64,000 nucleotides of DNA, taken from NCBI GenBank assembly GCA_021234155.1, contig JAJEKV010000846.1:1-64000 (forward strand), written 5' to 3'. How positions within the stretch are numbered: position 1 is the stretch's first letter; each line of letters starts with the position of its first letter. This DNA comes from Isoetes taiwanensis (lineage: Eukaryota > Streptophyta > Lycopodiopsida > Isoetales > Isoetaceae). Shown in pieces: positions 11,838 to 24,711 of this stretch. The notes under the pieces were generated by a model. That model worked only from the letters and a program-made list of their open reading frames with translations. It searched no databases and had not been told where the DNA came from. Made by a program: the position numbers and the translations under genes.

Positions 11838-12150
11838 TTAAGTTGCCATTTTTAGGAGTACAGCAAGGGCATTTTTCTTGTCCCTATCTGGCATTTCCCA
11901 GGATATCAAGTTCGTGCAGTGACTAGCTTTTATCTCCATCAATAAAGAAGCGTACCTTGTTATCAATGCTATTGCAGGCTGTTTCCATGTGGTTACACGT
12001 TTCCCAAGCTCCTCCATTTTATGCCAGCATATGTAATTGACAGCAAAGAAACACACTAGCATGAGAAAGGCCCGAACTAACTACCTCATCAAAGCACAAT
12101 TCTCCCAGCTTGAGATGTTCTGCAGCTAGATGCCTTTGTAGAACCCAATC
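11838..12150 (-). pseudogene. Partial duplicate of the PPR-DYW gene 3' part
   Basis: The reverse-strand frame EELGKRVTTWKQPAIAL, then MPDRDKKNAL, mirrors the neighbouring PPR gene (EELRRHVGAWKKPAMAW, MPDKDKEDAL). The nucleotide stretch 12056-12115 also matches 12710-12775 (CACTAGCATGA.AA.GG, CTCATCAAAGCA, TTCTCCCAGCTTGAG). Relative to the parent, about 60 codons are deleted and the deaminase core is absent. It sits 55 bp beyond the stop of the intact gene in the same orientation, so it is the remnant of a tandem duplication. It cannot be functional. Confidence 0.8.
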
Positions 12151-12204
12151 ACAATCCACATATGTTCATTGTAGTCTCTTTTTTCCCAAAACTCTTTGAG
12201 ATAA

Positions 12205-15200
12205 TCAATAATAATCTCCACAAGCACACATTCCATCCTTGAAGCGATGAACCCGGTACGCATCCTTTATTACAATTTCTCTACCTTCAATCTTAGATAT
12301 AACTTTGGTGGCATTATGGCAGTCAACACAAACTCGAAGGTTTTTGCTCACTCTAACAGCGGTGCCTTGAGGCGTACTTATGAGCCCATAAGCTACAGCA
12401 AGCTTCTCACAGTGGCCGCAAAGGGCATCTTCTTTGTCCTTGTCTGGCATTTCCCGAGGTATCAAGTTCAGACATGGCATATACCCCTGCTCCTTCATGC
12501 GCTTGTTTAAATTTTTCAACATGGCATAAATCTCAACACTTTGTGGGTGACTATTATCTCCAACAATAAACTCATGCACCTTGTTGTCAAGCTCAATCCA
12601 TGCCATTGCAGGCTTTTTCCATGCACCAACATGTCTCCTAAGCTCCTCTATCCTATGGCCATCCTTCCACAAGCCTGAATCTGTATAAATATTTGACATA
12701 AGTGCATACCCACTAGCATGATAAGGGTCCAACTTGACTATCTCATCAAAGCATTGTTCTCCCAGCTTGAGGTTCCCATAGGTCCTGCAACTAGTAAGCA
12801 ATGACATCCATCCAATAAGAGTGGGTTCAGTGCTCTGGAGCAAAGTTTGTGCTTCTTGCAAGCGGCCTGCACGAGCAAGGAGGTCAATCATGCAGTTATA
12901 GTGCTTAATGTGTGGCATGATTTGAGATATTTCTCTCATAAAGTTAAAATACTGGCACCCTTCATCAACTACTCCTGTATGACTGCATGCAGAAAGAATA
13001 CTAGTAAATGTTACTTCGCTCGCACTAATTCCTTTCTGTTGCATTTCCTCAAAACATTGTTTGGCTTGCATATTATTACCACATTGAATGTAGCCTGCTA
13101 TCATTATACCCCATGAAACAACATCTCGATCCTGAAGACTGTTAAAGACCTCTTGTGCTGCCTGCATGTCCCACCACTTACCATACATATGGACAAGCAT
13201 GTTACCAATCATAGAATCTGATGCAAGTCCACTTTCTATAATCTGTTTATGTATAAGCAGCCCTTGATCCATGGCTCCTATGTCACCACATGCTTTCAAT
13301 ATGCTCAAAAAAATGGCTCTGTCTGGTTTCATCCTTTCTTCTTGCATTTGTTGAAATAGAGTGAGAGCGGTAAGTCCACTTCCATGTTCAGCATATCCTT
13401 CAATCATTCCTCCCCATGATATTATGTCGCGCTCTTGCATGTTATCAAACACTTTGCGTCCCTCCTCAAGGTTCCCACACTTGGCATACATGTCAATAAG
13501 GGCATTGCATATAAACACGTCAAATTGATACCCACTTCTAATAATTTGTTCATGTACTTTTCGTCCCTCATCTATTGCTCCTAAATCACCACATGCTTTC
13601 AAAACACCCAGAAATGAGGCTCTTTCTGGCTTCAAACCTTCCGCTTGCATTTTGTTGAACAACTCTAAGGCAGCAATACCTTGAGAATTCCGAGCGAATC
13701 CTCCAATCATTGTGCCCCATGAAACCACATCTCGAGCTTGTAATTGGCAAAACATAAGTTCTGCCTCATCCAAACCACCACACTTAGTATACATGTCAAC
13801 AAGCATATTTCCAAGTTCAAGATCCCCTTCAAAACTACTGTCAATAATATAATTATGCATTAGCCTGCCTGGTGTTATGGCTCCAATGCTAGCGCACCCC
13901 TTCAAAAGATTTAAAAACATGACTTTGTCTGGCTTTATCCCCTTCTGTTGCATGCACCCGAACAAATCTAGAGCAATGGCACCAAAACCATGCACAGCGT
14001 ATCCTCCAATCAGCGCACTCCATGTTACCACATCGTGAACACTCAATTTGTCAAAAACTTTATGTGCCTCACCTATGCATCCACATTTAATGTACATGTC
14101 AACGAGACTGCTCCCAAGCATAAAATCTACTGCCAGTCCACATTCAATGATCTTGTTATGTGCAAGCTTGCCTTGCTGTGCAGACTCTATGTAGCGGCAT
14201 GCTTTCAGGACACTTATATAGGTAGCCCTTTCTGGCATTATGGCTTCCTGTTCCATCTTCTCAAAAAGTTCTAAAGCAATTTCACCATGCCCATGGCCAA
14301 CATATCCTGCAATTAAGGCTCCCCATGATACTGCATCTCGACAGCTTAAATTGCCAAACACTTTATATGCCTCGTCTAAACCATCACATTTGGAATACAT
14401 GTAAATTAGTGTGTTGTTAAGAACCAGATCAAGTTTGAACCTGCTCTCAATAATCAAGTTATGTACAAACCTCCCCATCTCTATGGATACTCTAGAGCAT
14501 GCCTTCAGAAGACTCAGAAATATTACCCTATCGGGGGCTATATGCTTCTGTAGCATTTCTTCAAACAATTGAAAAGCCCGATCATTAGATCCATGCTGCA
14601 CATATGCTGCTATCATTGCACCCCATGATACCAAATCACGATGCTCCAGTTTGTTAAACATGCATTGGGCTTCTTGCAGGTTCCCACATTTTGCATACAT
14701 GTCAAGAAGGCTGTTTTCTAGAACAATATCTGATCCAAGACGGCTTCTGCATAGCTGTTCATGTACTAGTCTGCCCCTTGGGAGTGCCGATGTCATTGTG
14801 CAGGCTTTAACCATGGCCATATAAATATGTCTATTGTTCTCCACATCCATTAGCTGCATGTAATGGTAAAGTTCAAAGGCTCGTTCGTATCGCTTGAGAT
14901 TGACATTTGCAGAAAGAATTGCAGACCATGTGTATGAACTTGGTTTCACTACTTTGGCAAAAGCTTGGTCTACTTCGAGTGGCCCTCCATGAGATCCAAA
15001 CAGACGTATAAGATGATTGCCTAGAATTTCAACTGATTCAAGTCCACAATGAGACATCAGGGCTTGAACTTGCCTGGCAGACGAGGCATCCTTCTGCTTA
15101 ACACATTCCTGTAAAAGGGAATGTGCCATGTTTCTTGACAATGGGATACCTTTCTGATCCATACTTTGGGCCACCAAAAGTGATTCGTTGAGCAACCTTT

Positions 15201-15231
15201 GGTTGCATGGATCTTCAAGAGACCTTGTCAT
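12205..15231 (-). CDS. PLS-class PPR protein with E and DYW domains
   Basis: An uninterrupted 1008-residue frame encodes about seven to eight P-L-S pentatricopeptide triplets of roughly 101 residues (about residues 100-800), an E/E+ region and a DYW cytidine-deaminase domain. The deaminase zinc signature is complete: HCE at 940-942 and CVDC at 968-971. Proteins of this class are imported into plastids or mitochondria and edit specific RNA bases. The box before the deaminase reads KPAMAWIE (from residue 873) rather than the usual PGCSWIE, and the protein ends CGDYY rather than DYW. Both resemble the variant DYW group (DYW:KP) that has been linked to U-to-C editing in ferns, lycophytes and hornworts; this assignment is inference. 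The first in-frame Met (15231) lacks an obvious targeting peptide. A spliced upstream exon (15480-15407, MGFCPVFVRNGRSFSQ, donor ACGGTAATAG) could provide one. Confidence 0.93.
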   Translation of the reverse strand: MTRSLEDPCNQRLLNESLLVAQSMDQKGIPLSRNMAHSLLQECVKQKDASSARQVQALMSHCGLESVEILGNHLIRLFGSHGGPLEVDQAFAKVVKPSSYTWSAILSANVNLKRYERAFELYHYMQLMDVENNRHIYMAMVKACTMTSALPRGRLVHEQLCRSRLGSDIVLENSLLDMYAKCGNLQEAQCMFNKLEHRDLVSWGAMIAAYVQHGSNDRAFQLFEEMLQKHIAPDRVIFLSLLKACSRVSIEMGRFVHNLIIESRFKLDLVLNNTLIYMYSKCDGLDEAYKVFGNLSCRDAVSWGALIAGYVGHGHGEIALELFEKMEQEAIMPERATYISVLKACRYIESAQQGKLAHNKIIECGLAVDFMLGSSLVDMYIKCGCIGEAHKVFDKLSVHDVVTWSALIGGYAVHGFGAIALDLFGCMQQKGIKPDKVMFLNLLKGCASIGAITPGRLMHNYIIDSSFEGDLELGNMLVDMYTKCGGLDEAELMFCQLQARDVVSWGTMIGGFARNSQGIAALELFNKMQAEGLKPERASFLGVLKACGDLGAIDEGRKVHEQIIRSGYQFDVFICNALIDMYAKCGNLEEGRKVFDNMQERDIISWGGMIEGYAEHGSGLTALTLFQQMQEERMKPDRAIFLSILKACGDIGAMDQGLLIHKQIIESGLASDSMIGNMLVHMYGKWWDMQAAQEVFNSLQDRDVVSWGIMIAGYIQCGNNMQAKQCFEEMQQKGISASEVTFTSILSACSHTGVVDEGCQYFNFMREISQIMPHIKHYNCMIDLLARAGRLQEAQTLLQSTEPTLIGWMSLLTSCRTYGNLKLGEQCFDEIVKLDPYHASGYALMSNIYTDSGLWKDGHRIEELRRHVGAWKKPAMAWIELDNKVHEFIVGDNSHPQSVEIYAMLKNLNKRMKEQGYMPCLNLIPREMPDKDKEDALCGHCEKLAVAYGLISTPQGTAVRVSKNLRVCVDCHNATKVISKIEGREIVIKDAYRVHRFKDGMCACGDYY

Positions 15232-15399
15232 TCTAATAAACTCGGAACATTAGACTATGAAGCTGGTTAAATGAGCAAATTTGATGAAACCAACCTGAAA
15301 GAATGCACCACGGATTCTCCAGCTGTCAACAAAGACTGCAAATAGATCAAAACAATATGAATCAGTTTGTGCAATACTGTTTTTGACAGATGAGAAGTA

Positions 15400-15480
15400 C
15401 TATTACCGTTTCCAGCCGTTGCATTAATCCCCTGCGAAAAGCTTCGGCCATTTCTTACGAAGACTGGACAAAAACCCAAA
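15400..15480 (-). other. Possible 5' exon of the PPR gene
   Basis: A short Met-initiated frame, MGFCPVFVRNGRSFSQ, has the Arg/Ser-rich character of an organelle presequence and ends at a plausible donor (AAACGGTAATAG). Acceptor-like sites lie downstream on the reverse strand (TATTTGCAG near 15337; TCTTTCAG near 15297). Whether it joins the PPR frame cannot be decided from sequence alone; the frame between 15290 and 15231 contains stops in some registers. Confidence 0.25.
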
Positions 15481-15769
15481 TGCTATCCTGCCTCGTGATC
15501 CATTTGCGGAGAAGGACGAAATTGGAAACAGAGGATGTGTCTCACGAAATTTATGGATGGGTGCAATTCCACCGAAGCCATGGCTGATTACCTACATTGC
15601 GAAGAATGAGAACTTGGGATACGATATGCCAAAAAATTACATACGCTTTGTTTTTCTTCCAAGCCGTCTTGTACCATTGTTGTGCCATGGCTACATACAT
15701 AGGAAGCATACGGTGCTTTTTCCATATTGAAGGTTTAGCTATGGCACAGGCTTTTGGCATGGCACAAAT

Positions 15770-16030
15770 GTGTCTATTCCATCGAATTGATTATCCATTA
15801 AGGGGACCATGGCATGCATGTATTTTTAGAGTGGCCTATGTTTTTGGGTTGCCCCTATGGGGTAAAACCCTCGCTCACTAGGTTTTTGGCATATTCTAAG
15901 TATATGCTAGAATATGCCAAAAACTGCTTCAAACTTGTTGTTTCTTGTAAACTGGCGGTTGCCAGTGTTGATCAGCGGCCGCTGTGCAAACCGGCTAACC
16001 AACTGAAATCTACAATCTGTTTAGCAAAGT
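15770..16030. repeat. Dispersed repeat, copy 1, with perfect hairpin
   Basis: This stretch matches 23768-23985. Shared pieces are GGTTGC.CCTA, a GGCAT.TTC run, AATATGCCAA, an AAAC.GGCGGT.G.C block and GCAAACCGGCTAA-like ends. At 15882-15898 and 15908-15924 are 17-bp perfect inverted arms (GTTTTTGGCATATTCTA) with a 9-nt loop. Copy 2 keeps a decayed version of the hairpin. A small non-autonomous DNA element is the simplest reading; no target-site duplication was found. Confidence 0.6.
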
Positions 16031-16211
16031 CGATGCATTCTTTTGTTGTTTCTACTGAATCTGAGAGCAAAGCTCTTTGAAAGAGGTACGTATGCACTAT
16101 ATTGTCAGATAACTCTATTCTGCCGAGAAAGCTTGGAGGTCTCCATAATATTGGCAGCGATGGCAAGGAAGTGGCTATGGCGGCAAAGTCGTCTTCTTCT
16201 TTAGCTTCTGA

Positions 16212-17983
<1,772 letters not shown>

Positions 17984-18355
17984 GAATAAAGAGATTGTCT
18001 CCTCCTCCATTGCGAAATAGTTAGGATGGAAAACGTAACTCTTCTTTATAAGTGAAATTTATTTGATGGTATTTTTCGAGAAGGAACAAATCTTTATCAG
18101 GTTGATATAATCAGCATTTTTTTTGGGGTGAATTTTTGCAAGTATTTTGTATTTTAATTTTCTTGTTTTACTTGACACATATTGAGTGAGGGCTCCTCCT
18201 GCGGAGGCAACTATTACGTTAATGGAACATGGAACTTCACCAGTACACCGCAACTAAGGGCAAGATATGGAATATCATTTACTCTCTTTTGTCTAGAATT
18301 AGATTACAAGGAAAAAAAAAAAAGAATACCACATTGTCATTATAACATAAAACTA

Positions 18356-18400
18356 CTAGTTATGGTGCCCGGCGTTGGCGGGCTTAGAAGCCGGGTTTTT
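18356..18400 (-). mobile_element. Helitron 3' terminus (reverse strand)
   Basis: On the reverse strand the sequence reads GCCCGCCAACGCCGGGC (near-perfect hairpin), then ACCATAACTAG followed by T. This is the textbook Helitron 3' end: a short GC hairpin, about 10-12 bp, then CTRR with a T flank. The same 31 bp with a one-base difference occurs on the + strand at 52162-52189. The element body must extend to higher coordinates; its 5' TC end was not found. Confidence 0.75.
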
Positions 18401-20440
18401 CTAGATTTGAAGAGATGGTCGTGTGATGGTTGGGTAGAACAATGAATGTATTTTGTTGGATTATGTACGAATAGCTGTGGTTTGTTGTGTTTTGATATGC
18501 AAGTAGTTGAGATGAATTAGAATTGAGGTTTCTGAGGATGTGATTTGTTGATGTGTGGTTAAGGAATAGTTTGAAGAGTGATGCAATGTACGACGTTGGG
18601 ATAATGTGTGTTAGGCATGAGGAGTGGTAGGTATTATGTAGGATATTAGGTTGACGATATGAATGGTATAAAGGTTATTGATTGGCCGTGGTATTGACAA
18701 TGTTTTGAGAGGGAAAGAAGTATGAAGAAGTTGGTTGATTTAAGGCGAAGTTGGATTGTAGTCCTTATTTAAAGATTTTGATATGCTAGGATGTAGAGAT
18801 TAAGTTTATGATGTGAAGCTATTGGATAATATGAGCACTAACATTGGGAATGCTGCACTTGTGGTATTAATATAGGAGACGTGAGAATTGGAACGCTTAG
18901 AGTGCAATGTGTAACTTTGGATGCTAAAGAGAATGTCAATTGCTTTTTTTGTTGTGTCCAATGTAATGTGTATTGCAAATGATTTGTAGATTGGCGACTA
19001 AACGGGAGTTTGGAAAAGGTAAAAATTGCAGTACAAAAGTTGAACTTAATGCCAACTCGAATGGAGTAATGTTTCTAATGGATTAATATTTATGCCAGAA
19101 CATTGGAGTTGAATGCTGGTCTCATATTGTCCGCAAACATTAATGAAGCTTGCTAAAAGTGAATACAGATTTGAACAGGACATTGTTGTATACAAAGCTT
19201 TAGTAAGGATCTGTTTACTTCATGGATTAACAATAGCAATGTGGAGTTCTGCTAATTTATATTGAAGCAGAACGTATGCATGCATAATATTTCTTGGACA
19301 ACTGTTACGACATGTGAATAAGATAGAATATCAGGTTTGTCATTATCTGGAATCTGATATGCAAATGAATTACACAATATAAAATAGTATGTAGGTGTAC
19401 TTGAAGATCATGCACTATGTACCTGAGAGAAGAGGAAATAAGAATAAATAAGCAGGTCTCTTCACAATAGAATGTAGAGCTCACCGATCGAATGTTGGGA
19501 ATAAATGGAAGTAGATGTGCTATGATGTCTTCACGTGAAAAAGAAGATATCAAGTCACGAAATATGCTCCATTGTACCTGATTGAATTCTGATGCTCCAC
19601 ATGCAGGTAGCTTTTGGATTTGGTGCGTTCAGGATTATCTGCTGTAACTGGACATATGTAGGCACAAAGAAATCAAATATATCTAGTATGCTGCTAGTGT
19701 GAAATGAAGTTGCTTTCAATGCAGTGGGAGGTAAGAATAGTAAAATGCACGGAGGGTCTCTCTAGAAGGATTTGCATGAAGCTAAGGATTGAGAGAAGAT
19801 AACAATTTTGCTATGTATTTCGGATGCATTCAGCATGCATGCAGGGTTTCTCGAAGAGCAGTTGCATGAAGCAGAGGATTCAGAAAAGACAACAAAATTA
19901 ATACATGTGAATGTGGAATGTGGGCGCGTTGTCTAAAACAATATGTAAATACATGTGATATGGTTTTAGTAGAGAATTAACTTACTGCATTAATTTTGTG
20001 TAGCAATAGCATAAGAATGCCTTTCAGAGCGCATGAAGGAAGATACGCCGTATAGTCAGATCGGAGAGGCGTGTGCGGCAAACAAAATGAGCACTAAGTG
20101 AAGAGCATAAGAACAATTAGTATTGTTGCTTTTTACGAAATGGATTAGGCCTGGCGAAAAAGATTTAAATACCTCAATAAAAACCTTCAAATATATATGA
20201 AACATGAAGCCTTCAAATATTCCATGTTATCAAACCTACATGAGAAAATAAGAACGGAAGAAAGAAATACCATAAAGCTAATACAGAAGTAGAGGTAGAT
20301 GTACGAAGGAAATAAGATTCAGCTAGTTTGAGCTGGGAAAGGCCAAAAAATGGTTATGAACTTTACCAGAAATTTGACCAGCATGAATGGAGCTGAAAGA
20401 TGGTAGCCGAACATTTTTTTTCCTGAAATATAGCATCCAA
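18400..20440. other. Gene-free body of the putative Helitron
   Basis: No coding region is recognisable over 2 kb. The + strand is strongly G/T-biased over A/C from 18400 to 19100. A degenerate direct repeat occurs at about 19745-19800 and 19840-19905 (GGGT.TCTC, TTGCATGAAGC, AGGATT.AGA.AAGA.AACAA). This sparse composition is typical of non-autonomous Helitron interiors. Confidence 0.4.
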
Positions 20441-20444
20441 CATT

Positions 20445-21350
20445 CTATGTTAATGATGAATTGACTGGAAGTAGGAAATGGATAATGAGGTTAGAAAGTT
20501 CTACAAAAGTTAGTGCCAATAACTTGTAATTCGAGCCTGGTTCTGGAACTTCTGGTGCTAAATGATCGCCAGGCATTTTCCTGTCACGATTTGCCAAGCA
20601 AAAAAAAGATAAGTAATCCTTTGGGGTGGCGTGAAACATCTGCCTTGCTTGAAGAGCCTGATCAATAGTTTTGTACATCATCTGAATGGTCCTTACCATT
20701 GAGATTCCCCCTAGTGGAACCTGGAATTGCGACGTGCACTGTAAGAGTCTTTTGGTGGTGTGTGAACATTGTTCCTATTTGAAATCCTTTAGTCATGCTC
20801 AATGCATTATCTGGATTTCTAGGGCAAAGCCTAGATTTTAGAGCTGTAGGCTTGAAATATTGTAAAGTTTCTTCATCATGTGGAATAAATTAGAACCTGA
20901 CTCTGGTCTGGATCTGCATAACATAAACTGGAGTATCAGGCCTATATGTTCTCCCATTGCTTAACTCCATTGCATGAATATAATGCACAAATCTTAGTCA
21001 TGTGGCAATGGGAAACTCTACCTCTTTCTTTGCAACCTCTATGCTGCTTGAGAAATGCGATTGGAACTCCATAAAATCCAAATCCATACTCCAGACCAGT
21101 AGGCCAAAGAAGTTCCCTGGTTGCGTGAATGAAAGTTAAACTGACATAAAGCTTGGTTCCTCACTTAACCGTCCTGCCATCATCATGACAGAGATCATTG
21201 AAGCATCATGAGCACAATAAATATGGAAAGTTTCATTCGATGTGGGATTTACTGGATCATTTACGGCCAATCGTGTTCTTATTACCTTTGGAGTCGTTAA
21301 ACGATATGGTTGAATACAACCTGCTTGGTCCCTTGCCATGGCCAATCGTT
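20445..21350 (-). pseudogene. Phospholipase D (alpha-type) pseudogene fragment
   Basis: Reverse-strand pieces run in gene order. A C2-domain part (VIRTRLAVNDPVNP, NETFHIYCAHDAS, 21320-21180) is followed by YGFGFYGVPIAFLKQHRGC (about 21090-21035), HDEETLQYFKP, RLCPRNPDNA and GTMFTHHQKTLTV (20885-20740). The last contains the first HKD-type motif. Then comes RTIQMMYKTIDQALQA with HPKDYLSFFCL-like sequence and MPGDHLAPEVPEPG (20695-20520). Between THHQK and TIQMMY about 370 residues of a normal PLD are missing, including the second catalytic motif, and stops and frame shifts occur. It lies on the same strand as, and inside the expected body of, the Helitron ending at 18356, so gene-fragment capture is a plausible origin. 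Confidence 0.82.
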
Positions 21351-23400
21351 TCTTCTATGCTGTCTACGATCTGGTAATTATAAATAAATGAATCAGTAAA
21401 GCCTAGATCTAACAAACTTAAGATTTGCCCCCTTGCATCACATACATATTTGACTTAGAAATGGATCTACATATTTAACTTACAATTCTCAGAAGCCTGG
21501 TATTTCCAACAATAAGATCTGAATGCAGGCTAGCTTTCTGTTGTATTACCTGAAGAGGTGGCGAAGTTGTCATTCTTTCGCTGAGAGCCGACAAATCTGG
21601 ATGTTCTGGTTACGTATGCAAATATAATGTTTTGAAGGCGTTATGCACAGCAATCATTACCTGTGAAGTTCTTCGAGTCAGTAATAATTGAGCATGATAA
21701 TAATAATGAAATTCCTTGAATATTCTGTGAATGGAATATTCTGTGAATGGAATAACTGAGATCTTCCTTGAACCACCACTTCAAGATAAAGATATAGAAG
21801 GAAGCTCATGCCTTGTGACTGCGGTGATGTCAAAAAAGCCTGGTACCTATAAAGGAAGGACAAACGTTTGTACTGGAGATGGTGATATATTTATGAACAT
21901 CGATACTGAGGGAAGGACCTGTAACAGAAATCAAAACCTTAATAAGTTATGAGTATCAACCTTCTTGCCTTTATGACTTTTTTTCCTCGTGCGAAGGCTT
22001 CTGGTGTTTTTCCTCAGGATTACAGGCCCTTGATCATCAATGTGACTCTTATATGCAAAACGTGACGTCCATTTCACCCCATGTTGCCTACCGTAAAGGG
22101 AAGTATTGCTTATGCGCTGCTACTCACATCTATATGCAACATGTGCATTTTCTTTCCCAGACATATGAAAACTAAACTAAAGTGCCTTTATTATAATGCC
22201 AGTACAGTAATTCTTGGACATCGTGATATAAGACAAATTTAACCTGAAGTGTATGGGTAATTCTGACAGTCCTGTACTTGAGACTTTTTGACGCCATTGG
22301 CTCATAGTAAAGAACAACATTAAGGAAAAAGTTTCCAGCATGCCTTCCATGAAGCCACAACGGCCATAAGAGGGTTGAATTGCCTTCCAAGGTAGTCTCC
22401 TGCACAAACAACAGGAACCCATTCAGCACTGTAAGAAAAACGGCCTTGAAAGCACAAATAAATGTCATTATCTCAGGGAAGCAAAAGAGGAGCTTTTTAT
22501 CATCAGCATCTCTATTCTCATCACCAACTAATAAAAAGCCTCGGCAACTCGTTCTTAATTTCATACCCTAGTGGAATTTATATAAGACAAAGAAAGAAAG
22601 TGTAAGCTTTAGATAGATCAATGGTAATGGAAGAAAGATACCATGCAGAATAGAAGCCAGATACAATGCAGAATAGAAGCGCTAAGACTCATGCTCCAGC
22701 TAGCTAAGAGAACTCAAACTAATGGTATATGACTACATGACTTATAAATGAAAGCCGTGTCAGCAACAGGCATGCAGTGTGTCAGGTCAGCAGTATGATG
22801 TCACCATACACATCAACATATAGATCTTAACACCCCTCCTGATGACTAACACAGCTGCAAACTCAAGAGAAACAGTTTCAGAAGACTTTAGCAGATAGAG
22901 TAGACTCAGCCACAGAAGTAACCACGGTTTTAAACCTTATTTTCTGCCCGTATCATTCCCTCTGTTTATCAATATAAGACATGAACTTATTGGAAACCTG
23001 ACTGAGGTACAACAGCAAATAGAAGTCCTGTTTACTCAAGAACTTAGATATAGAGAACTGAAACTCACTGAGTCGACTTCTATAAAAAGGAAGCTTAAAT
23101 CATACTGCATAGCATCCATAGCCCCTCCTGTTCCCATATTGGTTTCCAATAAGCATCCCTTCATCTGTCTATAAAGTCGTTGCAGTCCCAAAGAGCCGAT
23201 CCAATGAAGTGGCAGTCAAGAAACGTCAAGAACAACCCAACATGTAGGGCTTACCTATTGCGGCATCTTAGCGCTAAGAGTCCCAGTAGCAGAGCAAATC
23301 CACGATGTCCTCCATGCCGTCCACGATGTCCTCATGCCATTCACATACGCATGCCGGATTTGCCGGATTTGAAGGTCGAAATAAAAAAGGGGCAAAATCG
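21351..23400. other. No gene recognised
   Basis: Several ORFs of 60-130 codons overlap on both strands without recognisable motifs. One (reverse, 22564-22172) ends VQELLYWHYN, which faintly recalls the VQEILYWQ region of phospholipase D, but the rest does not fit. A 16-bp unit (GAATATTCTGTGAATG) is doubled at 21718-21750. No tRNA or LTR was supported. Confidence 0.3.
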
Positions 23401-23404
23401 AAAC

Positions 23405-23545
23405 CAAAATCAAGGCTAAGGAATTTTTCCCGATTTTTGGCAAATCGGAATTGTTTTCCGGCAGGCAAAAACCTCGAAACCTTAGGAAATCAAGTTAAGA
23501 GAAAATTCCAAAAAGTTTTCGGAACCCCGGAAAAACCAAACTTAA
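23405..23545. repeat. Dispersed repeat, copy 1 (inverted relative to 48.3 kb)
   Basis: The run with TTTTTGG, CCGGCA..CAAAA.CC, CTTAGGAAATCAA.TTAA and AAATTCCA.AAA.TTTT is found again as the reverse complement at about 48290-48400. Sequence between the blocks has drifted. Identity of the element is unknown. Confidence 0.6.
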
Positions 23546-23767
23546 ACAATAGGATATTCTTAGTTCATAAACCATACATACATAGCATCGAAAGACAGTC
23601 TATAAACTCCGAAGCATTTATATTATGGTAAATTTGCTTTGCTTTCTAAATAGTCTATTTTCTCAAAGCATTTATATTACAGTAATGCGCTTTATTTTTT
23701 TTAAATTAAATGCTATCGAAGTGGTCCATCCAAAATCATTTGGCTCATTTCTCATAATGCATGTGTG

Positions 23768-23985
23768 TTAACACTTTTTTCGGTTGCTCCTAGAGGGGCA
23801 AGCCCTCATTGATATGGGTTCATGGCATGTTCCAGGTATATGCCAGGAATATGCCAATGACTGCTCCAGACTTGCTATCGGGTGTAAACCGGCGGTAGTC
23901 GCTGTTGTTGGGCATCCACTTTGGAAACCGGCTAATCTGTTCTTGCTCCTTCTAAGCAATCTACGAAAGCATTGAAGCATTGAGA
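23768..23985. repeat. Dispersed repeat, copy 2
   Basis: This is the second copy of the repeat at 15770-16030, including the decayed inverted arms GGCATGTTCCAGGTATATGCC and AATATGCCAATGAC and the GGAAACCGGCTAA end. Both copies are in the same orientation. Confidence 0.55.
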
Positions 23986-24700
23986 CATCGACTCTGCTCT
24001 ACTCTTCGTGTAGATAAACTTACTTTTGTTTTTGAATTAGGTTTATGTTGAAAGAAACGACACTTACTTTATATTCATCCATAAAGCTTTTTCCAAAACT
24101 GGTGAATAATGTACTCTTGATTGAGTTAGAATTCTTTCTCTGTATTCGAAGTATTGGGTGTGCAAGAGCCACCGCACACTGCTCAAAACAAGCATTTGTA
24201 AGCGACATTCTGAACTCTATTTGTTCGTTTATTTTCCATTTCTTTGTGGACCCATACTTTTCACTGCTGTGCAGGTGGATAGGTTCCGTTTTGACTTGAT
24301 AGGTCTTATAAAACATGTTCCTTTTCACACTACTGCAAGATACTAATAAGCTACAAAAAGATTGTGTATTTTGGGCTTTACTATTGGATAGTTAGTAGTC
24401 TCTAGCATAAGCACTTCCTATGCTTTGCCAAGCAGTGCATGAGTCCCAAGTAACAAATTTACTTCAGGTGCAGCCATGCCATAGTAGGGTTGCAAGCCAA
24501 ATCTTTGGAAACGCGTTTGCATTTGTACTGCGTCTTACCAATGTTGAATGTACATACTTTTGGACGTCCATGACGAATGGTATATGACTACTGTGTTGAT
24601 CTATTGTTTAGTTGTCAAGTACATGTTTTCTTGTGATTGAAGAAGACATTTAGAAATGTTCTTCTGGCTGCAAAAAAATAAGGAAACAAGAAAAATACAA
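23986..24700. other. No gene recognised
   Basis: Short overlapping ORFs occur on both strands without domain motifs. This stretch separates the dispersed repeat from the palindrome-rich locus that begins at 24712. Confidence 0.35.
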
Positions 24701-24711
24701 CTAGCCACAAA

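Noticed and set aside
12247-14274. Forward-strand ORFs of 87-94 codons
   Set aside because: They are shadows of the intact PPR gene.
15882-15924. MicroRNA precursor
   Set aside because: The stem is only 17 bp and perfectly symmetrical within a repeat; a plant precursor normally has a longer, imperfect stem.
22172-22564. Phospholipase D C-terminal exon
   Set aside because: Only VQELLYWHYN resembles PLD, and its position is upstream of the C2 part, against gene order.
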